NCBI RefSeq assembly: GCF_003182595.1
Contig: NZ_PDNZ01000006.1
Coordinates: 147,538 to 211,537, forward strand
Origin: Prosthecochloris marina
GTDB taxonomy: Bacteria; Bacteroidota; Chlorobiia; Chlorobiales; Chlorobiaceae
Direction of reading: 5' to 3'
Length of the DNA: 64,000 nt
Below are positions 37,495-45,783 of the stretch, one piece after another; the stretch's first letter is position 1; every line of letters starts with the position of its first letter. Made by a program: the position numbers and the translations under genes. Under the pieces are notes generated by a model. That model was not told the origin of the DNA. It was given only the letters and a program-made list of their open reading frames with translations, and ran no database searches.

Positions 37495-37666
37495 CCATGG
37501 ATCCCCGGGTCGCACTCCGCTTGCACGAGGATGACAAGGAGAGAAGTCATGCCGCACTCGATGCGGCATCCATGCGGATCAACGAAGCCGGTGATGGATC
37601 CCCGGGTCGCGCTCCGCTTGCCCGAGGATGACACGAAAAGAAGGAGAAGTCAGGCCCGGGGATGAC
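37495..37666. repeat. Dispersed double-hairpin repeat, two reverse-oriented units
   Basis: Two copies of CATGGATCCCCGGGTCGC... CGAGGATGAC (at about 37495 and 37594) flank the hairpin CATGCCGCACTC-GATGCGGCATCC at 37548-37572. Same family as the 15.3 kb array, in opposite orientation. It fills the lpxK to isochorismatase gap. Confidence 0.87.
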
Positions 37667-37694
37667 ACGTAAAGAGAACGGTCGAACCGGCCGG

Positions 37695-38237
37695 TCATTC
37701 CTTGATGATCTTCGCTATTGCCTTGAACGCGTCACCCTCGGCTACACGCAGCAGCTCAAAAATCACCATCTCCGTGCTTTTCAGAAAAGCACCTGCTTTT
37801 TCGATGCAGTGTATCCCCAAATCCCGGTTTTCCTTCATCCGCGAAGAAACCGCATCGGTGATCAGATGAACATTGTAGCCGTAATCAATCAGCTCGTTGG
37901 CCGTCTGATAGACACACACATGGGTTTCCATGCCGGTGACAAGCACTTCGTTCCTTTTCAGCTTTCTGAGAGCTTCCATAAAACCTTCGTCGGCGCAGCA
38001 GCTGAACGCGATTTTTTCAAACGGCTCCTCTTCCGCCAACAACGTTTCAAGCGGAGCGACCGTATGTCCGAGTCCTTTCGGGTACTGCTCGGTATAGAGC
38101 ACCGGCACACCGAGAATCTTTGCCGCCCTGACCAGTTTTGAAATATTCTGTTCAACAGCTGCGGACTCGTAAACGATCTGTGCCAGTTTTCCCTGCACAT
38201 CAATGATCAGCAAAACAGTATCTTGCGAAGAAATCAT
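37695..38237 (-). CDS. Isochorismatase-fold cysteine hydrolase
   Basis: 180 residues. The catalytic triad of the family is present: Asp13 (LLIIDVQGKL), Lys75 (FEKIAFSCC) and Cys108 (VTGMETHVCVYQTA), with the adjacent cis-peptide region. Closest in style to YcaC-like and nicotinamidase-like hydrolases of unclear substrate. The K-x-A-F-S-C motif is frequent in this subgroup. It is monocistronic, convergent with lpxK across the repeat. Confidence 0.88.
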   Translation of the reverse strand: MISSQDTVLLIIDVQGKLAQIVYESAAVEQNISKLVRAAKILGVPVLYTEQYPKGLGHTVAPLETLLAEEEPFEKIAFSCCADEGFMEALRKLKRNEVLVTGMETHVCVYQTANELIDYGYNVHLITDAVSSRMKENRDLGIHCIEKAGAFLKSTEMVIFELLRVAEGDAFKAIAKIIKE

Positions 38238-38344
38238 GAACCGAAAACGTTAAGACTGTTAGTGGTATTTTTAAGGCAGCGCCGACCTCAAGCCAAATAA
38301 AACTACAAAAACGTAACAATTAAGACAATTATTTTCAGTCACTT

Positions 38345-38851
38345 ATGAACAAGGAAAAATCGGGAACAGATTCATTTCTCCGAGGCGCCAAAGGAGAATA
38401 CCTTGTCGTCATCCAGTTTCTGATAGTAGGTATCTTCATCATGACTCCTGTCTGGCAACCTTTCGGAATTGCAGAATTCGAGGAATACCTTACAATTCCT
38501 CGCACGGCAGTCCTGATCGTTTGCGGAGCGACCGCGCTGCTCTTTGGAGGATTAGGATCACACAATCTCAAACAATATATCACCCCGCTTCCCTATCCTG
38601 TCGATCATAATCAACTCGTTCGAACGGGAGTATACTCATTCGTGCGCCACCCCCTGTACAGCAGTCAGTTGTTTATCGGTTTCGGATGGTCATGTTACGC
38701 TCTCAGCCTATCACATTTTCTCTTGCTTGTTTTTGCATTTTTTTTCTTCTCGCTCAAGGCTTCAAAAGAAGAACGGTGGCTCACACAACGACATCCCGAG
38801 TACCAGGAGTATGCACGAAAGGTGAAAAAGTTCATACCCTTTATTTATTGA
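38345..38851 (+). CDS. Isoprenylcysteine carboxyl methyltransferase-like membrane protein
   Basis: 168 residues with about four hydrophobic spans. The C-terminal half carries the ICMT/PEMT signature: LVRTGVYSFVRHPLYSSQLF (R-H-P-x-Y), and EERWLTQRHPEYQEYARKV (E-E-x-x-L and H-x-x-Y). These are SAM- and substrate-binding elements of membrane methyltransferases. Bacterial members have mostly unknown substrates, lipids among them. A degraded second copy lies at 40741-40981, beyond the choloylglycine hydrolase gene. Confidence 0.85.
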   Translation: MNKEKSGTDSFLRGAKGEYLVVIQFLIVGIFIMTPVWQPFGIAEFEEYLTIPRTAVLIVCGATALLFGGLGSHNLKQYITPLPYPVDHNQLVRTGVYSFVRHPLYSSQLFIGFGWSCYALSLSHFLLLVFAFFFFSLKASKEERWLTQRHPEYQEYARKVKKFIPFIY

Positions 38852-38996
38852 GTATTGAGGCTCACCAGAAAATCTGTGTCTCATACCGATAGCGAAAGCA
38901 TCGTACCCTTGTTTTTCCAAAGCCGTCCTGTACCCCGCGTAAAATCAACACATCCATGTCACGTTGCGTGACCCGGAACTGCATTGCTTGCAACGT

Positions 38997-40040
38997 TCAT
39001 TTGAACTTCGCTGTTGCGTCAATGAACCAGTCATCTTGACAGATTATTGGTACTTCAACATCACTCGACGTGCTGAAATCCAGTTTTTGCAGGTCTATTT
39101 TATGCAGTGTCGGGTTCAAGTAACTGTAGAAGTAGTACTGCTTCTTTGTGTAGTCACGAATGACCGCCCATTGCGTGAAATCGGACATTTTTTCGGGGTG
39201 ATCCATCTCTGTGATGGTACCACAAGGGACCCATACGGTCTGCAGCAGCTGCCAGGCAAAACTGATGTTTTGTTGTTCGTTCCCCGGCTCCGGCCGATAT
39301 ACCGAGAGGCACATTTTAGCTGCCCGTACGAAGCGTGACGGTGGCGTGGCATCTCCAGGCAGACCGAGCATGCCACTACCGTTGGTTTCCTGACCGTACT
39401 GATACTCCGTATTCCGGGGAGTCAGCTTTTTATACTTCTCCTGATGCAGATTCTCCAGCTGTTCGCTGTAAAAAGGTGCGTTGGTGAGCAATCCATCATC
39501 TGTGAGCGTCTTGACTACCTCACCGCTGTGAAATTCGATAACAAGACAGTCACCCGCTTGGTCCTGCACCATGAAGTGAAGCGGAATCTTGTTTTGCAGA
39601 AACGGGACACCCTCGATTTGAACCGCTCCGCCATCCATAGCCGCGTTCAGATCCCTCACTGTCGCGAAATTCCCCAATGCCCAGGAGGGGAAATCGGATA
39701 CCCAGATACGGTTGTCTTTGGTACCCGTGGCTCGTGGGTACTCCGATCCGGGGAGCCACAAGGTCGCAACGCTGAGACCGGCACTGTTCATACCATCGCT
39801 GACACTGGGTAACGGCACGTCAGCATTGATAACCGGTAGTTCCACCACGGCACCGATGAAACCGTACTTCGCCTTCCATTTCAGCGGATGAATAATGGCA
39901 TGTGGACCATCGGGAAAGGATTCTCCAACCGCGAACTTCTTCAGAACCGTCTTAAAAAGAATACCGAAATCCATGGTGCGAGCGGAGACCCGATGGACAG
40001 GTTTCTCTCCGCTGACAGGAATTGAGAAATTGGTACACAT
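38997..40040 (-). CDS. Choloylglycine hydrolase family (linear amide Ntn-hydrolase)
   Basis: 347 residues. Cys2 becomes the N-terminal nucleophile after Met removal (MCTNFSIPV), and R-x-x-D is at 21-24 (SARTMDFG). SVSDGMNSAGLSVATLWLPG, LTNAPFYSEQL and GLPGDATPPSRFVRAA (the conserved Arg) follow the penicillin V acylase/bile salt hydrolase pattern. No signal peptide is seen, so it acts in the cytoplasm. In an aquatic phototroph bile salts are unlikely; N-acyl amide or N-acyl homoserine lactone cleavage is an alternative. A perfect GGAGG lies seven bases before the ATG. Confidence 0.92.
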   Translation of the reverse strand: MCTNFSIPVSGEKPVHRVSARTMDFGILFKTVLKKFAVGESFPDGPHAIIHPLKWKAKYGFIGAVVELPVINADVPLPSVSDGMNSAGLSVATLWLPGSEYPRATGTKDNRIWVSDFPSWALGNFATVRDLNAAMDGGAVQIEGVPFLQNKIPLHFMVQDQAGDCLVIEFHSGEVVKTLTDDGLLTNAPFYSEQLENLHQEKYKKLTPRNTEYQYGQETNGSGMLGLPGDATPPSRFVRAAKMCLSVYRPEPGNEQQNISFAWQLLQTVWVPCGTITEMDHPEKMSDFTQWAVIRDYTKKQYYFYSYLNPTLHKIDLQKLDFSTSSDVEVPIICQDDWFIDATAKFK

Positions 40041-40410
40041 TGTTCAACCTCCTTCGAGAAAAGTGTTATGCAGCCAGTACAAAGAATATCTCAAGAGACA
40101 AAAATGTCGGCTTCACCCAATCCTCACGTCAATACAACAGCCTGTCTATCACTGTATGCCTCTCGTAAGAAAAAACCCTGACGGGTCAATACTCATCGGC
40201 ATTACTGAAAATCGCTGGATACTTTTTCTACTGATAGGAACCAAAGGAAGGGCGCCGGAGCACAACAAAAACAACATGATCGACCACTGTATACTCAAAA
40301 AGCTTTTTGCAGACAAAAAAGTTTCAGGCTATGCATCCCATAATCGAGCCGTCCAGTGTAATACTCTTTGTTTCATTATACAAAGTGATCCGGCGTCCAG
40401 TCCCCTTGAA

Positions 40411-40596
40411 GTCATGCCGCACGTGATGCGGCATCCATGCGGATCAACGAAGTCGGTGACGGATCCCCAGCGCACTCCGCTTGCACGAGGATGACAAGGA
40501 GAGAAGTCATGCCGCACTCGATGCGGCATCCATGCGGATCAGCGAAGCCAGTGATGGATCCCCGGGTCGCGCTCCGCTTGCCCGAGGATGACTCGA
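40411..40596. repeat. Dispersed double-hairpin repeat, three partial units
   Basis: Alternating hairpins CATGCCGCAC...GTGATGCGGCATCC and CGGATCCCC...CGAGGATGAC, reverse orientation relative to the 15.3 kb array. Bases 40041-40410 hold no gene that I can support. Confidence 0.85.
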
Positions 40597-40740
40597 AGAG
40601 AGAAAGTGAAGCCCGGTCCGGAGATGGCACGATGAGAAAGGGAGAAGTCGGACAACAGTACTACATGAAAGAGAAATCCATCGTATCCCCAAACTCGTCA
40701 CCAGTCCTTTTTCCCAAAAAAGCTCAACAACTGCTCAGCT

Positions 40741-40981
40741 TGTACCGAACAACTCCGCCCCCCTCTCTACAGCAGCCAGCTTTCGCAACCTTCAGCTGGG
40801 CCATCTTCACCCTCAGCCTCTCCCGTCTTCTGCTGCTTGTAGTCGCATTCCTGTTCTTCTCATACAAAGCGGATAAAGAGGAACAATGGTTAAGAGAGCG
40901 CCATCCTGAATATGAAGAATATGCGAAGAGGGTTAAGAAGTTTATGCCAAAATGGCTGGGATTCCGTACGCGTTGTTCTTA
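40741..40981 (+). pseudogene. Frameshifted C-terminal remnant of an ICMT-like methyltransferase
   Basis: The region aligns with the C-terminal half of the intact gene at 38345-38851. One frame (codons from 40756) reads RPPLYSSQL, matching RHPLYSSQL. After a shift near 40783-40800 another frame reads FSWAIFTLSLSRLLLLVVAF and then EEQWLRERHPEYEEYAKRVK, matching EERWLTQRHPEYQEYARKVK. The N-terminal half is missing and a dispersed repeat lies directly upstream. It is therefore a truncated, frameshifted paralogue, perhaps left by a repeat-linked duplication. A longer open frame starting at 40437 reads through the repeat and is not a real gene. Confidence 0.8.
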
Positions 40982-41039
40982 AAAAGCTGATCAATGATAA
41001 TGCCTGCAACCAACATATTGTTTCCGCACTTCTGAGCTA

Positions 41040-42932
41040 TTACGCCCAGACAAACCAAGGTGTTCGATCAGGCCATATAAGTGCCGCACAAACAGCAGCT
41101 ATCTGTGTGGCTTTTGAGCCTATGCTGGGGTCACTATCTATTTGAGAACGAACGGTATCCCATGTACCCATAAAGTCCTTAACACGCCAAACCCCATGCC
41201 CAATTATAAAAGAATAGTTAAGTCCATTCTCGATTCGCTTATCCGAAAAGTCTATGTAACTATCAGGTATAAATATATTTGCAGATGCGTGATCGAAATC
41301 TTCGATAAGACTATCAACAACATCCGATAGAGCAAGCTTTTCAGAAGCAAGCAAGAGGGCAGAGAGAAACTCAGTTGGCTTTGCGACCACTTCCTCTAAG
41401 ATCGAATTGTCTTCTTCAGCTCTGGCTTTAATAAATCTATAAGCATCAGAACCTGACAATTTCGGTTGAGCGATTTTCCCATTGTATTTATGAAAAGTAT
41501 GGCAAAGCAAACCGAAGATCTGTTCTGCCTCTTCAGATAGTTTCATGCTCTCCGCCATACAAAAAAACATAACCAAATTACAGGTTTGTTCATCTGATAC
41601 GGCCACTATTGAGCACGTATAGGCTTCCAAAATTTTGCGCACTAATTGCTGCCTCACTCGATGCTCTTCAGGGCATTCTACGTTGAAAATATTTGATATA
41701 TATTGGCCTGCACCAATCCACCCTAAGATTTTAAGAATCCTTATCGGCAGATAGTACAAATCGGCAATGGCAGATCGTTCACTTAACAATGAAAACTGAT
41801 TTTCTTCGATAGCGTTAAGAACTTTTCGGGTTCCCGTACATATCGATTCTAATAACTGTTGAGACATATCGATTATGACCCTATCAGCTACTTCATCGTT
41901 GCTGGAGTATCGTAGTAAAGAAGCAATACTTGCCCCAAGCAATTCAACCTCTTCAAAAGGATCGTTCGAGGCGCTAACAAGAGGCCGGAAAGCGAAAATC
42001 ATTGCGTCTACAATTACTGCCCCTGCCTTAGAACCTGTTGGTAAATCGCCCAATAATGACTGAACAAGATTCAAGAAGTTTGTTGCATCGAAACACTGAA
42101 TGGTAGTAAGATATAATTCCCAAACTCTATGAGCATACTTCCTAATTATTGGCTCTTCGATTCCACTCCTATTTAGGCCATCCGGTAAGCCAATAACTGG
42201 TGTTTTAGGCTTATCGAAATGGGGATTCTCAGAAAACGAAGATCTTCCAAATAGGCTTAGCCCCCAATAAACAGGAACCTGCTGATCCTCGCCTTTCATT
42301 ATTTCTGATAAAGTCTGACCAATTTCAATAAGGCTAAGACTTGGGTGACTTGTTTGAACAACTAGTTCACCTGACAAACACTTTAAAAGAGCTGATGTCG
42401 CAACACCTTGCCCGCTGACCTCCCTCGCTGCCTGATCAGAGGCAGCAGCCGCTAAAATTGAAACCGATGGGGAACCGAAGTGACCTATTTTATCTGGCTT
42501 CAAAAAAGCAGCCACATCGTAACCAACCCCACCTGCCTGACATGCGTCGATCACTATGCTTGTGTCTCGAACTTTAGCTTCATTTATCCACATAAAAAGG
42601 TCAGTGATACTTATAGCCGTAACAGAAAGCCTATCAATAGAAGTGTCTTTAACGCACAAATAATACGCACCATCTTTCACGCAACCATGACCAGCAAAGA
42701 ACAAGCAAAAGTCCATCTCACCAATAGAGTTAAAAATGGCTTCTTCTATTGCTGCTTTCGTTTCTTGACAAGATGGCGAGTTAAGTAAAATTGATCGGTC
42801 TTTATCGTAAAAACTTTTTTCCTTGCTTAAAAGCAGATCGAATATTGCGGTTGCATCATTCTCCGCCCCAGTTAAATCCGGCAATTTTTCACTAGAATAG
42901 TAATCTCCTCCAATAGCTACTAAAACTTTCAT
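41040..42932 (-). CDS. Caspase-family (C14) cysteine protease with long helical C-terminal domain
   Basis: 630 residues. The N-terminal 250 form a caspase/metacaspase fold: VLVAIGGDYY, LTGAENDATAIFDLL, catalytic His82 in CLFFAGHGCV, and catalytic Cys131 in SIVIDACQAGGVG, where Asp129 (D-A-C) corresponds to the metacaspase-type acidic S1 residue. Residues 265-630 are mainly helical with no recognised domain (no WD, TPR or NACHT motif), so they may sense a signal or hold substrate. The gene lies 3 bases after an unknown 211-residue gene on the same strand; the two make an operon. It is AT-richer than neighbouring core genes and looks acquired. A defence or cell-death role is inferred. Confidence 0.88.
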   Translation of the reverse strand: MKVLVAIGGDYYSSEKLPDLTGAENDATAIFDLLLSKEKSFYDKDRSILLNSPSCQETKAAIEEAIFNSIGEMDFCLFFAGHGCVKDGAYYLCVKDTSIDRLSVTAISITDLFMWINEAKVRDTSIVIDACQAGGVGYDVAAFLKPDKIGHFGSPSVSILAAAASDQAAREVSGQGVATSALLKCLSGELVVQTSHPSLSLIEIGQTLSEIMKGEDQQVPVYWGLSLFGRSSFSENPHFDKPKTPVIGLPDGLNRSGIEEPIIRKYAHRVWELYLTTIQCFDATNFLNLVQSLLGDLPTGSKAGAVIVDAMIFAFRPLVSASNDPFEEVELLGASIASLLRYSSNDEVADRVIIDMSQQLLESICTGTRKVLNAIEENQFSLLSERSAIADLYYLPIRILKILGWIGAGQYISNIFNVECPEEHRVRQQLVRKILEAYTCSIVAVSDEQTCNLVMFFCMAESMKLSEEAEQIFGLLCHTFHKYNGKIAQPKLSGSDAYRFIKARAEEDNSILEEVVAKPTEFLSALLLASEKLALSDVVDSLIEDFDHASANIFIPDSYIDFSDKRIENGLNYSFIIGHGVWRVKDFMGTWDTVRSQIDSDPSIGSKATQIAAVCAALIWPDRTPWFVWA

Positions 42933-42935
42933 TAG

Positions 42936-43571
42936 CTACTTATCTCCATGTTTAGGAAACTTTGACTTTCTGTCATTCTCTCTTGCCAAAGCTGCCTCAG
43001 ATTTCCTTTGAGTTATTTCTTGAACTCTCTTTTCAAACTCTGGTCCCTGAACCGATAGTACTTGAAGCATTTTCTTCACTAACTCTGGGCTGGCATGAAT
43101 TTCAGGTAAGGAAACATTTCCGTCACGATCAACTCCGAATTCAATCTTTTCAAGCATCTCAACAAAATGCTCTGCCGTGAAACTACCGCTTCTGGCACCA
43201 ATAACGTTTCCTGTTTTCTCCGTTGAATCGTTGACAGCCTGATATATGCTTTGCATAAGATCTTTTATCAATCCACTCACAATTGAGTTACGGTACCGCA
43301 CTAAAGAGCCAAGATCATTATCGACAACTTCCTGAACAGGTATCTGTATTTCAGAAGAGTGTGTCTGCATTTGCCCGTCATCGTCCTGGTCGTTATTCTC
43401 AGCTATTATCGTACGCCATTTCTTACCATGCGTATATTTAAATACGTTTTCGCTTGGCAAAATTGCCTTTCTCTGCTCTTGTAACGAGGAACCAATATCT
43501 TCAAGCATCTCGGCATCAAACTCCGAGATTTTCGAAGTAAAACGAAAAGGAATGATTTGACGTTCTTTCAT
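42936..43571 (-). CDS. Unknown protein paired with the caspase
   Basis: 211 residues, no family recognised. The first 60 residues (MKERQIIPFRFTSKISEFDA onward) are mixed; 60-80 are acidic and low-complexity (NDQDDDGQ); 80-211 are predicted helical with SLVRYRNSIVSGLIKDLMQS and a highly charged C-terminus (RKSEAALARENDRKSKFPK). No signal peptide or membrane span. It could be an adaptor, an inhibitor or the substrate of the caspase encoded 3 bases downstream. ATG 43571 is chosen; a TTG at 43598 would add nine residues. Base composition is AT-rich like the caspase gene. Confidence 0.7.
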   Translation of the reverse strand: MKERQIIPFRFTSKISEFDAEMLEDIGSSLQEQRKAILPSENVFKYTHGKKWRTIIAENNDQDDDGQMQTHSSEIQIPVQEVVDNDLGSLVRYRNSIVSGLIKDLMQSIYQAVNDSTEKTGNVIGARSGSFTAEHFVEMLEKIEFGVDRDGNVSLPEIHASPELVKKMLQVLSVQGPEFEKRVQEITQRKSEAALARENDRKSKFPKHGDK

Positions 43572-43759
43572 ATGCCCAACTGAAATTCTAAAGACCAAAA
43601 GGGAAATGACAACGATATATGTTTGCTATTCGCCGTAACCACTTTTCCTATAATTAGATGCTAGCTTAAATCTTGCAATTTTAATATTACTCATGACAAG
43701 ATAACACAAAAATAATACACCAAGGAAATCATAAAAGGCAGTTGACCGTTCAGCCTGCT

Positions 43760-43902
43760 TTTCGCGTCGATAAATCGTCGTGAGCGTTTCGAGAGCAAGG
43801 CGAACGGAGCGTAGGAACCGGAGCGTACATGCGAGTACGTGAGGATTCTGAGCACCGCTCAACGCAGCTATCGAAAGGCGTAACAGATTTATCGGCGCGA
43901 AA
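43760..43902. repeat. Long imperfect hairpin element (family 2, copy 2), overlapping the sir2 stop codon
   Basis: Outer arms TTTCGCGTCGATAAATC (43760-43776) and GATTTATCGGCGCGAAA (43886-43902) pair over 17 bases with one mismatch. The interior shares CAAGGCG...GGAGCGTA...TACGTGAG with the 17.5 kb element. The right arm contains the stop codon of sir2, so the element can act as its 3' structure. It separates the caspase cassette from the sirtuin operon; no gene is supported in 43572-43888. Confidence 0.7.
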
Positions 43903-44629
43903 CACCGAACAACTCCGGCAACACCTCCCCCGCAGGCCTCTCGAAAACCCGGTCATAGCTTGTTGCCCCGGACGGTTCGGGGTTGATTTCGATACAGTAG
44001 GCACCGGATTGTCTCGCAAGGTCGGGAAAACCCGCAGCGGGCCAGACAGTTCCGGAGGTGCCGATACTGATAAACAGATCACAGTTTCTGATGGCTTGGG
44101 AAGCCTTGCTCATGACAACCGCATCAAGCATGTCGCCGAACCAGATGATGTCTGGCCTGAGCCGGTTTCCGCAGTCACAGCGGGTTGTTTCGAACTTCTC
44201 CCTGTAATCTTCTTTTTTGAAACCGCAGCTTTGGCACCGAAGACGCCAGAGGCTGCCATGCAGCTCGATAACCTCTTTCGATCCTGCCCGCTGGTGCATG
44301 CCGTCGATATTCTGGGTCACCACACAGGCGTTGGGTATACCGGCAATCACCCTGTGCCCTTCATGAGGGAGGCAATCGAGTACGGAACGGCGGCGCTTTT
44401 CATGGAAACCAAGAACCTTTTCGGGGTCACGGTCGAAAGCCTGCTGGCAGGCATACTCCTCAATACTGTAAGACCCCCAGATTCCTCCTTTGCCCCGGTA
44501 AGTCGGCACCCCGCTTTCAGCCGACATGCCCGCACCGGTAAAAAAGAGGATATGTTTGTACGTTGCAGGATTAATGTTTTGCGCCACAAGGTTTAATGCT
44601 TTCGGATTCAATGAAGTTACTCTCGGCAA
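43889..44629 (-). CDS. Sir2-family NAD-dependent protein deacylase
   Basis: 246 residues. Sirtuin core: GAGMSAESGVPTYRG (NAD-binding), TQNIDGMH, the catalytic HG in ELHGSLW, a structural zinc site C-x2-C ... C-x-C (CQSCG, CDCG) and GTSGTVWPAAGF. In the class III (desuccinylase) group the FYNxRR-type segment carries a Tyr; here the matching segment is FHEKRRR, so that Tyr is His and acyl preference may differ. It follows the beta-propeller gene by 21 bases on the same strand. Sirtuins also occur in anti-phage systems, but this one is a lone, full-length enzyme without a fused domain. Confidence 0.93.
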   Translation of the reverse strand: MPRVTSLNPKALNLVAQNINPATYKHILFFTGAGMSAESGVPTYRGKGGIWGSYSIEEYACQQAFDRDPEKVLGFHEKRRRSVLDCLPHEGHRVIAGIPNACVVTQNIDGMHQRAGSKEVIELHGSLWRLRCQSCGFKKEDYREKFETTRCDCGNRLRPDIIWFGDMLDAVVMSKASQAIRNCDLFISIGTSGTVWPAAGFPDLARQSGAYCIEINPEPSGATSYDRVFERPAGEVLPELFGVSRR

Positions 44630-44650
44630 TGTTTCTTAAAAGGCCTCTAT

Positions 44651-45439
44651 TTATTGGTAAAAATAACCAAAATAAATCATCTGATCTTTCTGATTGGCAA
44701 GGTAAATCGTGTGACGGAAGTTCCACGGCACCGGCTCCCAGGGCTTTTGCGGTGATTCCACACTTTCAGGAAACTGTGGGATTGTTGAAAAATCCTGAAT
44801 ATTGTCAAACGCAACAGCTTCTATCCCGCCCGGCTCTCCCGGCAGTTCGCCACACTCGGCTACAACCTGGCCGAAAAGACTGATAATCACCAGTTTATTT
44901 TCAAGGGTATCGCTTGCGATATAGGTCCATGGAGCCGCACTCAGTCCCCGGCAGTTGGTCCCGATAGGCACTTGCAACGTAGCGAGAATGTTACCGGACC
45001 GGTCGATCATCTCCAGCACGCTCCCGTCGGAACGCACGAAGTACATCCCGTTGAAAGCCAGCGCGTGGCTGTCCAGCTGCGGTACCTTGATTGTATCGAT
45101 ATGCTTACCCGAATCGGCATCGATTCCTATGATTCTGTCGGCATGCTGATTCAGGGTGCCCAACCCTTCGGTCGCCCAGAGCAGGTTACGGGATTGATCA
45201 TAAGCCAACCCCGATATCCCCCAGTAGTTCGGCGGGGAGCTGAACCGTCCTGTTTCCTGAGATGCCTTGCGGTAAAGCCGCAAAAAAACAATATCGTCTT
45301 CTTTCGGAGTCTGTGTCAAAAAGGCAAGCGCAGGTTTTCCCTCATGCTTTGAAACCGTAAGCGCCGTATCAGATCCGATCGTGGTGTACGGAAAAGGATA
45401 TGTCCCGGTCTGGTAAAAACGTAATTTTTGATTTACCAT
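44651..45439 (-). CDS. Beta-propeller-like hypothetical protein
   Basis: 262 residues made of repeated beta strands with the spacing of a six- to seven-bladed propeller, for example WGISGLAYDQSRNLLWATEG, RIIGIDADSGKHIDTIKVPQ and GIEAVAFDNIQDFSTIPQFP. No signal peptide. There is no catalytic motif; NHL/SMP-30/gluconolactonase-like folds look similar. A perfect GGAGG Shine-Dalgarno six bases upstream decides the start at 45439 (MVNQKLRFYQ). It heads an operon with the sirtuin gene. Its binding partner is unknown. Confidence 0.65.
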   Translation of the reverse strand: MVNQKLRFYQTGTYPFPYTTIGSDTALTVSKHEGKPALAFLTQTPKEDDIVFLRLYRKASQETGRFSSPPNYWGISGLAYDQSRNLLWATEGLGTLNQHADRIIGIDADSGKHIDTIKVPQLDSHALAFNGMYFVRSDGSVLEMIDRSGNILATLQVPIGTNCRGLSAAPWTYIASDTLENKLVIISLFGQVVAECGELPGEPGGIEAVAFDNIQDFSTIPQFPESVESPQKPWEPVPWNFRHTIYLANQKDQMIYFGYFYQ

Positions 45440-45674
45440 AACAACCTCCATCGTTCCCGGCGGTTTCACCGCCATTGAGCATCTAAGTTCGCATACTCTT
45501 CAAACACATAGTCACATACTATCAGTAACGACGGGGCAACACTTTTCGATCCCAGACCGGCTGTCGTGTAATAAGCGGATTTCGCAATCTTGCCGATTTT
45601 TTTTAACATCGTACAATGATCTCTGATGCCGTTCATCGGCAATCAAGCACAATGTGAATCACCCAGTCCTGTAG

Positions 45675-45764
45675 ATGACCATGAATATCAAACTACTGCT
45701 GCTCCTTTTTTGGGGCTTTATCATCTACAATATCATTGCGGCGATTGCCTCATATTTCCTCTAA
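45675..45764 (+). CDS. Possible 29-residue single-span membrane peptide
   Basis: ATG at 45675 (or 45681) to TAA at 45762-45764 gives MTMNIKLLLLLFWGFIIY, then NIIAAIASYFL: nearly all hydrophobic after a short Lys-containing head, as in tiny membrane proteins. It ends 19 bases before elbB. No homologue is recognised and it may be a chance frame. Confidence 0.35.
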   Translation: MTMNIKLLLLLFWGFIIYNIIAAIASYFL

Positions 45765-45783
45765 ATCGAAATTTCGAACAATC

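Noticed and set aside
40437..40982. 181-residue frame as an intact gene
   Set aside because: The first half is dispersed repeat and only the end matches a methyltransferase, in a shifted frame.
43626..43862. 78-residue minus-strand frame beside the caspase cassette
   Set aside because: It reads through the family-2 hairpin and has no domain signature.
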